The notes beneath the pieces were generated by a model. That model did not search any database and was not told the DNA's origin. It saw only the letters and a program-made list of their open reading frames with translations. This document shows, one piece after another, positions 26,248-35,100 of a stretch of 42,732 nt of DNA. Each line of letters opens with the position of its first letter. The first letter of the stretch is position 1. The stretch comes from Acidobacteriota bacterium (lineage in GTDB: Bacteria > Acidobacteriota > Vicinamibacteria > Vicinamibacterales > Vicinamibacteraceae), in NCBI GenBank assembly GCA_023429845.1, contig JAEZCY010000169.1, positions 1 to 42,732 on the forward strand, read 5' to 3'. A program made the translations under genes and the position numbers.

Positions 26248-27527
26248 GGCGTGCCGCGGGTGACGGGGGAGGGCGGGCGGCTGACGGCAGGACCCGTCTC
26301 CCTCAGGAAGACTGTGAGGACGACCGCCAGGGCGACGCCGTACAGCAGCGGCTGGAAGGTCGCCTGGTAGTGCGTGAGGGTGAAGGTCGCGGCACCGCCG
26401 CCTGCGGCCTGCAGCACGCCGGCGAAAACGGGGCCGAGCAGGGCGCTGAAGGTGAAGTTGAGGAAGTTCACGACGCCGGTGGACGTGCCGCTCATCTCCG
26501 GCGGATTGGCTTCCTTGATCACGGTATAGGGCAGCATCGCGGCGCCCGATGCGATGCCGGCGACCAGGCTCAGTACGTAAGGCGGCAGCACGTCGGACGG
26601 GCCGTGCAGAATCCACGCGAGGCAGGCCAGCAGGACGAGGCCACTCGCCGCGATCACCGGCTTGCGTCGACCGAGGCGGTCCGACAAGAGGCCCAGGAGC
26701 GGGCAACCGATGATCCAGCCGAAGGGCACCAGCGAGGACCGCAGCACGGCGTCCGCGTACGCCATCGCGCGCGCCTCCTGCAGGAAGCGCACGCCCCACA
26801 CCATGTCGAAGATCGTTGTCGGGATGAACAGCAGGCCCGCGATGAGGCCGCAGAGGATGGACTGCGGGTTGCGGAAGACCGTGGCGAACGCGCGCAGCAC
26901 CTGTCGGCCGCCCGGTGCCGTCCGCCCCGCTGGCGCAGCGGGCAGCAGCACGTACAGCAGCACGCTGAGTCCCAGTCCCACCACGCCCATGCCGACCCAG
27001 AAGGCGCGCCACGGCACGCCGCGCGCGATGATCGGCCCGACGAGGAACTGGCCCGCCGATCCGCCTGCCATGCCGAACATCTGCGTCGCCCCGATCAGCG
27101 TCGCCGCGCGCGAGGCAGGGAAGTTGGTCGTCGCGATGAAGGCCGCGCCGATTAGCGCGAACACGCCGCCGGCGCCCTGCAGCAGGCGTCCGGCGCTGGC
27201 CAGCGTCTGGTCGCCGGTCGCGAACAGCAGCGCGCCGAGACCGACGGCAGCCGCGCCGACCGGGACGACCTTGCGCGGCCCGAGCGTGTCCATGGCGGCG
27301 CCCGCCACGAGGCTGAAGGGCGAGTAGCCGTAGTAGAAGAGCCCGACCAGGGAGGCCACGCCCATCGTCGTCAGCCCGAACGCCTCCGACAGCTGCGGCA
27401 TCATCACCGCGGGAGCCGATCGGAGCGCGTACTGGAAGAAGTAGTACAGCGCGGTGACCAGCCACGCGGCGACGATCGCCCGCATCGCGTCGGAACGGGT
27501 CGCGCTGGACGTGGCGCTCTCGTGCAT
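26244..27527 (-). CDS. MFS transporter, possible organic-acid carrier of the fermentation operon
   Basis: A 427-aa protein with 12 predicted helices and the MFS signature between helices 2 and 3 (GAAMDTLGPRKVVPVGAAAV), repeated in the second half as GLLSDRLGRRKPVIAASGLV. N-terminal helix 1 reads VTALYYFFQYALRSAPAVMM. Its general pattern resembles OPA/oxalate-formate antiporter branches. No FocA-type formate channel is seen in the window, so formate, acetate or pyruvate traffic is a reasonable guess from context only. It overlaps the phosphate acyltransferase gene by 4 bp. Confidence 0.85.
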   Translation of the reverse strand: MHESATSSATRSDAMRAIVAAWLVTALYYFFQYALRSAPAVMMPQLSEAFGLTTMGVASLVGLFYYGYSPFSLVAGAAMDTLGPRKVVPVGAAAVGLGALLFATGDQTLASAGRLLQGAGGVFALIGAAFIATTNFPASRAATLIGATQMFGMAGGSAGQFLVGPIIARGVPWRAFWVGMGVVGLGLSVLLYVLLPAAPAGRTAPGGRQVLRAFATVFRNPQSILCGLIAGLLFIPTTIFDMVWGVRFLQEARAMAYADAVLRSSLVPFGWIIGCPLLGLLSDRLGRRKPVIAASGLVLLACLAWILHGPSDVLPPYVLSLVAGIASGAAMLPYTVIKEANPPEMSGTSTGVVNFLNFTFSALLGPVFAGVLQAAGGGAATFTLTHYQATFQPLLYGVALAVVLTVFLRETGPAVSRPPSPVTRGTP

Positions 27528-27535
27528 GACGGCGC

Positions 27536-27658
27536 CTAGCAGAGCACCAGCGAGACGGCCAGGAAGGCGCGGCGATCGACCGCAGCGAATCCGGTGGTGA
27601 CCTGGCGGTCGTCCGCTTGCCAGGACGTCAATGCTTCATCGCGCGCGTGGTCGGCCAT
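27536..27658 (-). CDS. possible 40-aa leader protein of the fermentation operon
   Basis: A short frame from ATG 27658 ends 8 bp before the MFS start and reads MADHARDEALTSW then QVTTGFAAVDRRAFLAVSLVLC. The ribosome-binding site is weak (CAGGG). The C-terminal hydrophobic stretch could be a membrane segment, but random GC-rich frames also give such peptides. Kept because of its tight spacing to the operon. Confidence 0.3.
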   Translation of the reverse strand: MADHARDEALTSWQADDRQVTTGFAAVDRRAFLAVSLVLC

Positions 27659-28080
27659 GGTGCCCTGGATGGCGGCGTCTCGACGAGACGCCCTGGATTG
27701 GTGATGCGGTACGGCACAGCAAGCCGCATGCCTCGGGCGCAATCGGGGCGCAAGGCGAGCGCCCGCGCCTGCGCCAGCGATGAATGCGCGCATTCGGGCG
27801 CCAGCGCGCTTTCCCCGCGGCCGCGTGGGGGACGGGAGAGTGCGCCTCGCGTGCACGCGCCCCCGGAATGGCGGAGGAACTCCACTTGATCGGAGGGTGC
27901 TGACGCCCGCCGGGCGCCGCCACATGGCGCACACCTGCGGAACACACGCGTTCACACAGGCACGCGGCTGCCGCGGGCCCGGCACGGTTCTTTCTGTACG
28001 GATTGCGAGGGCGTGGTGCGCGTCCATGCCGGGCTCGACCCGCGCGTGGCGCGTGCGCAGGTGCCCTGGGAACGATCGCC
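27659..28080. other. divergent intergenic region between fermentation operon and DUF3300 gene
   Basis: About 420 bp that must hold the promoter for the leftward pfl operon and for the rightward DUF3300 gene. A perfect 12-bp palindrome CGCGTGCACGCG lies at 27848-27859. I looked for an FNR-type TTGAT-N4-ATCAA site and did not find one. Open frames here are not protein-like. Confidence 0.4.
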
Positions 28081-29340
28081 ATGATTGGAACGAAGGTTGT
28101 CGCAGGCCTCGTCGGCGCAATGGTCACGGCAGGCGCCGCCGTGCTCACGCCGGCTGGGTTCCTGACGCACGTGCGGCCGCACGCGGCACAGGCCCCCGCC
28201 GGGGGAGTCGCGGCCAGCACGCAGGTGCTCGACGAACTGCTCGCCCCGGTGGCCCTCTACCCCGACCAACTGCTCGCCCAGATGCTCCTGTGCGCGCAGA
28301 AGCCCGACGCGGTGCAGGCGTTCAGCGGCTGGCTGGTCCGCAACGCCGAGCTCACCGGCACCACGTTGCAGGACGCGGCCAAGGCCGCCGGCTACGATCC
28401 GAGCTTCATCGTGCTCGCGTTGTTCCCGCAGGTCGTGAACTTCATGGCCGACAACATCGCCTGGACCGGCCAGCTCGGCGCAGCGTTTGCGAAGGACCAG
28501 AAGAGCGTCTTCGAGAGCATCCAGCGTCTTCGCCTCAAGAGCCAGGCCGTCGGCAACCTGAAGTCGACGCCGCAGCAGAAGGTCCAGACCAAGACCACCA
28601 AGGCCGGCGAGCAGGCCATCGTCATCGAGCCGGCCAATCCGCAGGTGGTGTACGTGCCCCAGTACGACCCGCAGGTCGTCTACACGCAATCCGCTCCGAC
28701 GACCACCACCGTGGTCGTCAAGGAGGATGACGACGACGAGGCCGGCGCAGCGGCTGCCGGTGCGGTCGTCGGCTTTGCGGCCGGCATCGCCATCGGTGCC
28801 GCCATGGACAACAACTACTACTACGGACCGTACGGGTGGCACGGCGGGGCGTACATGTACAACGACGCGTGGAACGACTGGTACGACGATCGCGAGGACG
28901 CCCGCGAGGACTTCTACGACAATCGCGAGGACGCGCGTGAGGACATCTCCGAGAACCGCGAGGATGCGCGCGAGAACGCCACCGAACGGCGCGAGAACAC
29001 GTCGGAGCAGCGGACCGAGCGGGCCGGGACGGCGCAGCAGCAGCGTACCGAGCGCCAGGCGAACCGCCAGACGCCGGAAGCGCAGGCGCAGCGCCAGCAA
29101 CGTGCCGACACGGCCCGCACGAACGCCCAGGCCGCCGGCGCGAACACGAGCGCATACGGTGCCAATGCCGCCTCGCGCGGCACGACCGAGCGGTCGGTCG
29201 ACCGGAGCGGGACCAGCAGCAGCGCCTTCTCGGGCTATTCGAGCGGGCGCTCGGAGCGCGCGGCCTCGTCGCGTGGGTCGAGCAGCCGCAGTGCAAGTCG
29301 CGGCGGCGGCCGCAGCGGCGGTGGAGGACGGCGTCGATGA
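28081..29340 (+). CDS. DUF3300 domain-containing secreted protein
   Basis: The 419-aa protein has a signal/anchor segment (MIGTKVVAGLVGAMVTAGAA), then the DUF3300 domain at about 48-205: LDELLAPVALYPDQLLAQML, SGWLVRNAELTGTTLQDAAK, FPQVVNFMADNIAWTGQLG, and the closing NPQVVYVPQYDPQVVYTQ. A glycine/alanine helix (221-242) follows an acidic DDDDE run, then a region with repeats of NREDARED type (270-300), a Gln/Arg-rich stretch and a Ser/Gly/Arg tail ending GGGGRRR. The function of DUF3300 is unknown; it is often found beside DUF2950, as here, where the genes overlap by 4 bp (ATGA). The tail is like that of the 813-aa secreted protein at 1878. Confidence 0.92.
   Translation: MIGTKVVAGLVGAMVTAGAAVLTPAGFLTHVRPHAAQAPAGGVAASTQVLDELLAPVALYPDQLLAQMLLCAQKPDAVQAFSGWLVRNAELTGTTLQDAAKAAGYDPSFIVLALFPQVVNFMADNIAWTGQLGAAFAKDQKSVFESIQRLRLKSQAVGNLKSTPQQKVQTKTTKAGEQAIVIEPANPQVVYVPQYDPQVVYTQSAPTTTTVVVKEDDDDEAGAAAAGAVVGFAAGIAIGAAMDNNYYYGPYGWHGGAYMYNDAWNDWYDDREDAREDFYDNREDAREDISENREDARENATERRENTSEQRTERAGTAQQQRTERQANRQTPEAQAQRQQRADTARTNAQAAGANTSAYGANAASRGTTERSVDRSGTSSSAFSGYSSGRSERAASSRGSSSRSASRGGGRSGGGGRRR
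28888..28977 (+). repeat. Asp-Arg-Glu-Asp-Ala-Arg repeat in DUF3300 protein
   Basis: Three copies of a ~30-bp unit encoding (D/N)REDARED plus two to four linker residues, with DNA such as CGCGAGGACGC repeated in each. The result is a strongly charged, probably coiled or extended region after the membrane-like helix. Confidence 0.7.
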
Positions 29341-30263
29341 ACACGCACCACTCGGCACTCGTCATGACCCTCCTCGTGGTGTCGGCAGGCGGCGTGGCGT
29401 TCGCGCAGGCGCCTCACGTGTTTCCAACGCCGGAAGCCGCGGTGGAGGCGCTGGCGACCGCAGTCAAGGCCAGGGACGTCGAACCGCTGGTCGCGCTGCT
29501 GGGTGCCGAGGGCCGCGAACTCGCGACCGGGGGCGATCCGGCGACGGCGCGACAGAACCGCGCCGTCGTCGTCGCGGCCATGCGGGAGGGCTGGAAGCTG
29601 GAAGGGTCGTCGCGCAAGAAGGAGCTGGTCATCGGCCATGAGGAGTGGCCGTTTCCGATCCCCATCGTCAAGCGCGAGCAGGGCTGGAGTTTCGACGCCG
29701 CGGCGGGCAAGGACGAAGTCTTGAGCCGCCGGATCGGTCGGAACGAGCTGGCCGCCATCCGCATCGTCAGCACGTATGTCGCCGCACAGCATGCCTACGC
29801 CAAGCGCGGCCACGACGGTAAACCGGCCGGCGTCTTCGCGCGGAAGTTTGCGAGCGCGCCGGGCACCGAGGACGGTCTCTACTGGCCGGCGGCACCCGGG
29901 CAGCAGGCCAGCCCGCTCGGGCCGTTGGTCGCCGAGGCCGCAGCGGAGGGGCGATCACTCGGTAACGGTCGCCAGCCCGTGCCGTTTCACGGCTACCTGT
30001 TCCGGATTCTCGAAGGGCAGGGCGCCGCGGCAACCGGCGGTGCCCGCAGCTATGTGGTGGATGGAGCGATGACCGGCGGGTTCGCCCTCGTCGCCTGGCC
30101 AGCACAGTACGGATCGACCGGCATCATGACGTTCATCGTCGCCGCCGACGGCATCATCCGCGAACGAGACTTCGGCGACGACACGGCGAGTGCGGTGGCA
30201 CGGCTCGCGGCCTTCAACCCCGATCGCCACTGGGACCGGGTGTTCGAGCCCAGCGCGCCCTAG
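29337..30263 (+). CDS. DUF2950 domain-containing secreted protein
   Basis: The 308-aa protein has a signal peptide (ALVMTLLVVSAGGVAFAQ) and the DUF2950 layout: FPTPEAAVEALATAVKARDV at the N-terminus, LIGHEEWPFPIPIV-like strand (VIGHEEWPFPIPIVK), GKDEVLSRRIGRNELAAI, and the C-terminal block PVPFHGYLFRILEGQG then GFALVAWPAQYGSTGIMTFI and RERDFGDDTA. The YGSTGIMTF motif is characteristic. It overlaps the DUF3300 gene, so the two proteins are made together and probably work together in the periplasm; the job is unknown. The stop lies in a hairpin shared with the convergent gene. Confidence 0.92.
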   Translation: MNTHHSALVMTLLVVSAGGVAFAQAPHVFPTPEAAVEALATAVKARDVEPLVALLGAEGRELATGGDPATARQNRAVVVAAMREGWKLEGSSRKKELVIGHEEWPFPIPIVKREQGWSFDAAAGKDEVLSRRIGRNELAAIRIVSTYVAAQHAYAKRGHDGKPAGVFARKFASAPGTEDGLYWPAAPGQQASPLGPLVAEAAAEGRSLGNGRQPVPFHGYLFRILEGQGAAATGGARSYVVDGAMTGGFALVAWPAQYGSTGIMTFIVAADGIIRERDFGDDTASAVARLAAFNPDRHWDRVFEPSAP

Positions 30264-30264
30264 G

Positions 30265-30288
30265 TGAGCGGCACTGGCGGTGCGCTCA
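30265..30288. terminator. bidirectional hairpin between DUF2950 and SpoIIAA-like genes
   Basis: TGAGC-G-GCAC and GTGC-GCTCA form a 9-bp stem with one bulged G and a 5-nt loop. It starts just after the DUF2950 stop and includes the stop of the convergent gene. Confidence 0.55.
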
Positions 30289-30645
30289 GCGCGTGAGCCA
30301 CTCGCGTGCTTCGGTCTCCTGCGCCGGCGCGAAGAACTCCACCGGTCCCTTGCGCAGATCGGCCGCGGCGAACATCAACGCCTCGCCCCGCCACCGCGGG
30401 TCGCCGACGATGGCGATGCGATCGAGCGCGTCGCCGTGCCGAACATAGAAGGACAGGTCGTGCCAGCGTGGGTCGGGCGCCCATCCGTCGAAGTCGTGCA
30501 GGCGGACCAGCAGGCGCACGGTGCGCACGCCGTCGCGCCGCATCGCGTCGAGCACTTCCTGCTCGGCGCGATCGAGATCGGCCCGGGTCAGCACGCCCCG
30601 GATGTCGAGGACCAGCACTCCGTTGTCGCGCGTGACCGTCGTCAT
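30286..30645 (-). CDS. SpoIIAA-like/STAS-type protein
   Basis: The 119-aa protein matches the SpoIIAA-like fold: strand GVLVLDIRGVLTRADLDRAE, helix, VRTVRLLVRLHDFDGWAPDP, then SFYVRHGDALDRIAIVGDPR and a C-terminal VEFFAPAQETEAREWL. In the family the stretch DRIAIVGD followed by a KPVEFFxxxExxxAxxWL ending is diagnostic. Such proteins are small cytoplasmic proteins of unclear role, some with lipid-binding pockets; they are unlike true anti-anti-sigma factors because the phosphorylatable Ser is absent. It stands alone, convergent with DUF2950. Confidence 0.82.
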   Translation of the reverse strand: MTTVTRDNGVLVLDIRGVLTRADLDRAEQEVLDAMRRDGVRTVRLLVRLHDFDGWAPDPRWHDLSFYVRHGDALDRIAIVGDPRWRGEALMFAAADLRKGPVEFFAPAQETEAREWLTR

Positions 30646-30962
30646 GCGCTGGCGGCGAGCAAGAAGCGCGCCCCGATCTCTCGCGCCGGAGAGGACCCGC
30701 GCGATCCGGCTGCATGGCGGCGCGGGCCGACGGCGCTCCGTAGTTCCACGGCGCGCGCACGAGGAGCTCCGGATTGTCGGAGGTGCTCCACTGCGGCGGA
30801 GCTCCTTCCGTCACGCCCGCCTCCGTGGTTGCTCTCACCGCGCAGACCTGCTGTCAGGTGGCGTTCCCTCGCTCCGAGCGATCGCCAGGCGCATGGCATC
30901 GGCTGTGCTGAAGGATCGACACCGACAGACCGCCGTCGTCATTCCTGCTGAAGAGGATCGTC
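30646..30962. other. divergent intergenic region upstream of the RND operon
   Basis: About 320 bp between the SpoIIAA-like gene and the rightward RND efflux operon. Only the AAGAGGATCG ribosome-binding site of the adaptor gene is clear. No adjacent TetR- or MarR-type regulator gene is present. Confidence 0.4.
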
Positions 30963-32162
30963 ATGTCCCGCATCCACCACCCACAGGTCGAGCGTGCACG
31001 CGCTCGCGTGCTCGTCGTCATGGCGCTGCTCGTCGCCGGCCGGTTCACCGGCGCGTGCGCCGAGACGGCGGCGCCGCCGCCGCCGCCGCCGCCAGAAGTG
31101 CTGGTGTCGGATGTGGTCCGGCGCGACGTGCCGATGCCGATGGAACTGGTGGGACAGACGCGCGGCTATCAGGACGTCGAGATCCGCGGGCGCGTCGAGG
31201 GGTTCCTCGACGTGGTCGGCTTCAACGAGGGCACGTTGGTTCGTCGGGGCCAGGTGCTCTACCGAATCGACCGCAAACCGCTCGAGGCATCGCTCGCCAA
31301 CGTGCGCGCCGAGCTCGGCACCGCACAGGCACGCTACGACAAGACGCAGAACGACGTGAAGCGCCTGCAGCCGCTCGCGGCCAGGCAGGCGGTGAGTGCG
31401 CAGGAACTCGACAACGCGGTGGCGGCGCAGGAAGCGGCCCGTTCGCAGGTGGAGGCGCGCAAGGCCGAAGTGCAGCGGGTGTCCCTCGACCTCGGATACA
31501 CCAACGTGACGTCGCCGATCGACGGTCTGGTCGGCACCACGCTGGTCAAGGCGGGGTCGCTGGTCGGGAGGGGCGAGAGCACGCTGCTGACGACCGTGTC
31601 GCAGATCGACCCGATCCTCTTCCGGGCGGGCATCAGCGAGGCAGAGTACCTCCGGCTGGCACGCAGGGCCGACGAACTCCGCAAGGAGAACCGCGGCAAG
31701 GTGCCGATCGACCTGCTGCTCGCCGACGGCTCGGTGCACCCGTACAAGGGTTACCTGGATGCGATCGAGCGCGCCATCGACCCGACCACCGGCACTCTCA
31801 GCCTGCAGTTCAAGTTCCCGAACCCCGGTGGACTGCTGCGTCCCGGGCAGTACGGCCGCATCCATTTCGTCATGGAGTCGAGGAAGGACGCGATCCTCGT
31901 GCCGCAGCGAGCTGTCCAGGAGATGCAGAACCTGTTCAGCGTCGCGGTGGTCGGCCGCGACAACAAGATCGCGTTCAAGAACCTCGAGATGGGCCCCCGG
32001 ATGGGCAACCTCTGGGTCGTCGAGAGCGGCCTGAGCGGCAACGAGAAGGTCGTCGTGGCCGGCCTGCAGCGGTTGCGTGAAGGGATGCTGGTCACCGCCA
32101 AGCAGGCCCCGCCGGAGGCGCAGCAGACCGCACCGGTCACGACGGCGGCAGGGGGGCGGTAG
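30963..32162 (+). CDS. RND efflux periplasmic adaptor subunit (HlyD/AcrA family)
   Basis: The 399-aa protein has an N-terminal export signal (VLVVMALLVAGRFTGAC). Cys32 could be lipid-modified, but the lipobox FTGAC is not canonical, and a poly-Pro run follows. The adaptor domains follow: lipoyl half VEIRGRVEGFLDVVGFNEGT, coiled-coil hairpin about 100-165 (LANVRAELGTAQARYDKTQN and AAQEAARSQVEARKAEVQ), second lipoyl half DLGYTNVTSPIDGLVG, then beta-barrel and membrane-proximal domains. It bridges the inner-membrane pump and the outer-membrane channel coded just downstream; 2 bp separate it from the pump gene. Confidence 0.93.
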   Translation: MSRIHHPQVERARARVLVVMALLVAGRFTGACAETAAPPPPPPPEVLVSDVVRRDVPMPMELVGQTRGYQDVEIRGRVEGFLDVVGFNEGTLVRRGQVLYRIDRKPLEASLANVRAELGTAQARYDKTQNDVKRLQPLAARQAVSAQELDNAVAAQEAARSQVEARKAEVQRVSLDLGYTNVTSPIDGLVGTTLVKAGSLVGRGESTLLTTVSQIDPILFRAGISEAEYLRLARRADELRKENRGKVPIDLLLADGSVHPYKGYLDAIERAIDPTTGTLSLQFKFPNPGGLLRPGQYGRIHFVMESRKDAILVPQRAVQEMQNLFSVAVVGRDNKIAFKNLEMGPRMGNLWVVESGLSGNEKVVVAGLQRLREGMLVTAKQAPPEAQQTAPVTTAAGGR

Positions 32163-32164
32163 CC

Positions 32165-35100
32165 ATGGCCAAGTTCTTCGTCAATCGGCCGATCGTGGCG
32201 ATGGTGCTGTCCATCGTCATGGTCATGCTGGGTCTGGTGGCGATGCAGGGGCTGCCGATTGCCCAGTACCCCGAGATCGTGCCGCCGATGGTCCAGATCA
32301 CCACCACGTTCGTCGGCGCCAGCGCCACCGACGTGGAGGCTGCCGTCGCGACGCCGCTCGAGCAGAAGATCAACGGCGTCGAGAAGGGCATCTACATGAA
32401 GAGCACCAACGCCAACGACGGAACGTTGACGTTGAAGGTGTCCTTCGAGGTCGGCAGCAACCTCGACATGGACAACGTGCTCACCCAGAACCGCGTGTCC
32501 GAGGCCATGCCGCAGCTGCCCCAGGCGGTGAAGAACTACGGCGTCTCGGTGAAGAAGGCGCTGGCGTTCCCGCTGATGGTGATCTCGGTCAAGTCACCAG
32601 ACGGCACGTACGACAACAACTTCCTGTCCAATTACGCGGCGATCAACATCAACGACAACATCGCCCGCATTCCCGGTGTCGGACAGATCAACCTGTTTGG
32701 CGGCAGCGACTATGCGATGCGCATCTGGCTGCGGCCCGATCGCATCGCCAATCTGGGCATCACCGTCCCCGACATCATCAATGCCATCAACCAGCAGAAC
32801 CAGCTCAGTCCGGCCGGACAGCTCGGTGGCCCGCCGGCCGTTCCCGGCACCGAATACACGTACACGGTACGCACGCAGGGACGTCTGCTGACCGAGGACG
32901 AGTTCGGCGAGATCATCGTCCGCGCCAATCCGGATGGCTCGGAGGTGAAGCTGGCGGACGTGGCGCGCATCGAGCTCGGCACGATGCTCTACAACGCCGT
33001 CGGCCGGCACAACGGCAAGCCGTCGGCGGTCATCGCGATCTTCCAGATTCCCGGCACCAACGCCCTGCAGGTCGCTGACGCGGTCAAGGCGACGATGGAG
33101 GACCTCGAGACGCGCTTCCCGCGCGACATGGAGTACGAGGTCTCGCTGGACACGACCCTGCCGGTGACCGAAGGCATCAACGAGATCGTCCACACCCTGG
33201 TCGAGGCGGTGGTGCTCGTCATCATCGTCGTCTTCGTGTTCCTCCAGAACTGGCGCGCGACGCTGATCCCGTTGTTGACGGTGCCGGTCTCGCTGATCGG
33301 CGCGTTCATGTTCTTCCCGCTGCTCGGCTTCTCGATCAACGTGCTCTCGCTGCTCGGGCTGGTGCTCGCCATCGGCATCGTCGTGGACGATGCCATCGTC
33401 GTCGTCGAGGCGGTGATGCACCACATCGAGCACGGGATGGAGCCCAAAGCGGCGACGCTGAAGGCGATGGAGGAGGTCTCGGGGCCGGTGGTCGCGATCG
33501 CGCTCATCCTCACCGCGGTCTTCGTGCCGGTCGGCTTCATGGGCGGCATCACGGGCGCGCTGTACCAGCAGTTCGCCATCACCATCGCGCTCTCCGTGCT
33601 GCTGTCGGCGGTCAACGCGCTGACGCTGTCGCCGGCGCTGGCGGCGCTGCTGCTGAAGAAGCCGACGGGGAAGAAGACGCTGCTGACGCCGTTCTACAAC
33701 GGATTCAACCGCGTGTTCGGCATTGCCACCAACGGGTACATCACGGTGACGTCGGTCCTCGTCCGGAAATTCGTGGTCGGCCTGGCGCTGATCGGCGTCT
33801 TCACGTACCTGACGGTTGGTCTGATGGGACGCATTCCGGGCGGGTTCGTGCCTGAAGAGGACCAGGGCTACCTGCTGATCAGCACGCTGCTGCCCGATGG
33901 GGCCTCGCTCGAGCGCACCGACCAGGTGATGAAGCGGGCCGAAGCGATCCTTGCGCGCACGGAGGGCGTGTCTGGGTACAACGCGATCTCCGGCTTCAGC
34001 CTGCTCACCGGGGCGTACTCCTCCAACATGGGCTTCTTCTTCGTGGCGCTCGAGCCCTGGGAGGAGCGGCATACCGAAGAGACGCATGCCAACGGGGTGG
34101 TGGCCGCGTTGAACCGTGTCTTCGCGGAGCAGATTCCGGAGGCGGTCGTCGTCGCCTTCGGGCCGCCGGCGATTCCCGGCCTGGGAACGGGGGCGGGCTT
34201 CACGATGCAACTGCAGGACCGCGTCGGGCAATCGCCGGGGTTCCTTGCCGAGCAGACCGAACGGTTCATCCAGGCAGCCCGCCAGCGCCCGGAGATCGGC
34301 CGCATTTCGACGCTGTATCGCGCCAACGTGCCGCAGGTCTATGCCGACATCGACCGATCGAAGGTGCTGAAGGTGGGCGCGCCACTCATGGACGTGAACA
34401 ACACGCTCGGTGCGCTGCTCGGCAGCACGTACGTCAACGACTTCAACAAGTTCGGGCGCGTGTACAAGGTGTATGTCCAGGCGGAAGCCGAGTTCCGCCG
34501 GGAGCCGAAGCAGTTCGGGCTGTTCTTCGTGCGCGGCAAGGACGGCAGCATGGTGCCGCTCGACACGCTGGTGTCGACGCGGCCGACGAGTGGACCCGAG
34601 TTCACCAACCGCTTCAATCTGTACCGGTCGGCGGAGGTGACTGGCGTGCCGGCGCCCGGCTTCAGTTCCGCGCAGGCGCTCGCGGCGCTCGAGGACGTCG
34701 CGCGCGAGGTGCTGCCGGCGGACATGGGCTACGACTGGGCCGACATGTCGTATCAGGAGAAGCGCGCCCCCAACCCGGCGATTACGTTCGCGCTGGCCAT
34801 CTTGCTGGTCTTCCTGGTGCTCGCGGCGCAGTACGAGAGCTGGGGCCTGCCGTTCAGCGTGCTGCTCGGCACGCCGTTTGCGGCCTTCGGCGCGTACTTC
34901 GGTCTGTGGGCCGCGCGACAGTGGGTCGGACCCAGCTACGTGAACAACGTGTTCGCGCAGATTGGTTTGATCATGCTGATCGGCCTCGCCGCCAAGAACG
35001 CAATCCTCATTGTCGAGTTCGCCAAGATGCTCACCGAGCAGGGCAAGGACCCGGTGAGCGCCGCGCTCGAGGCCGCCCGTTTGCGCTTCAGGCCGATCCT

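Noticed and set aside
26248..27465. Frame joining the phosphate acyltransferase to 400 upstream codons
   Set aside because: The upstream part is an out-of-frame shadow of the MFS transporter gene; the ATGA overlap at 26244-26247 fixes the junction.
27659..28080. FNR-type box upstream of the pfl operon
   Set aside because: Only a half site (TTGATC near 27890) was found, without the matching inverted half at the right spacing.
28888..28977. Short regular repeats considered as a CRISPR array
   Set aside because: The repeats are in-frame codons of a protein repeat with no unique spacers; no CRISPR array or cas gene was seen in the window.
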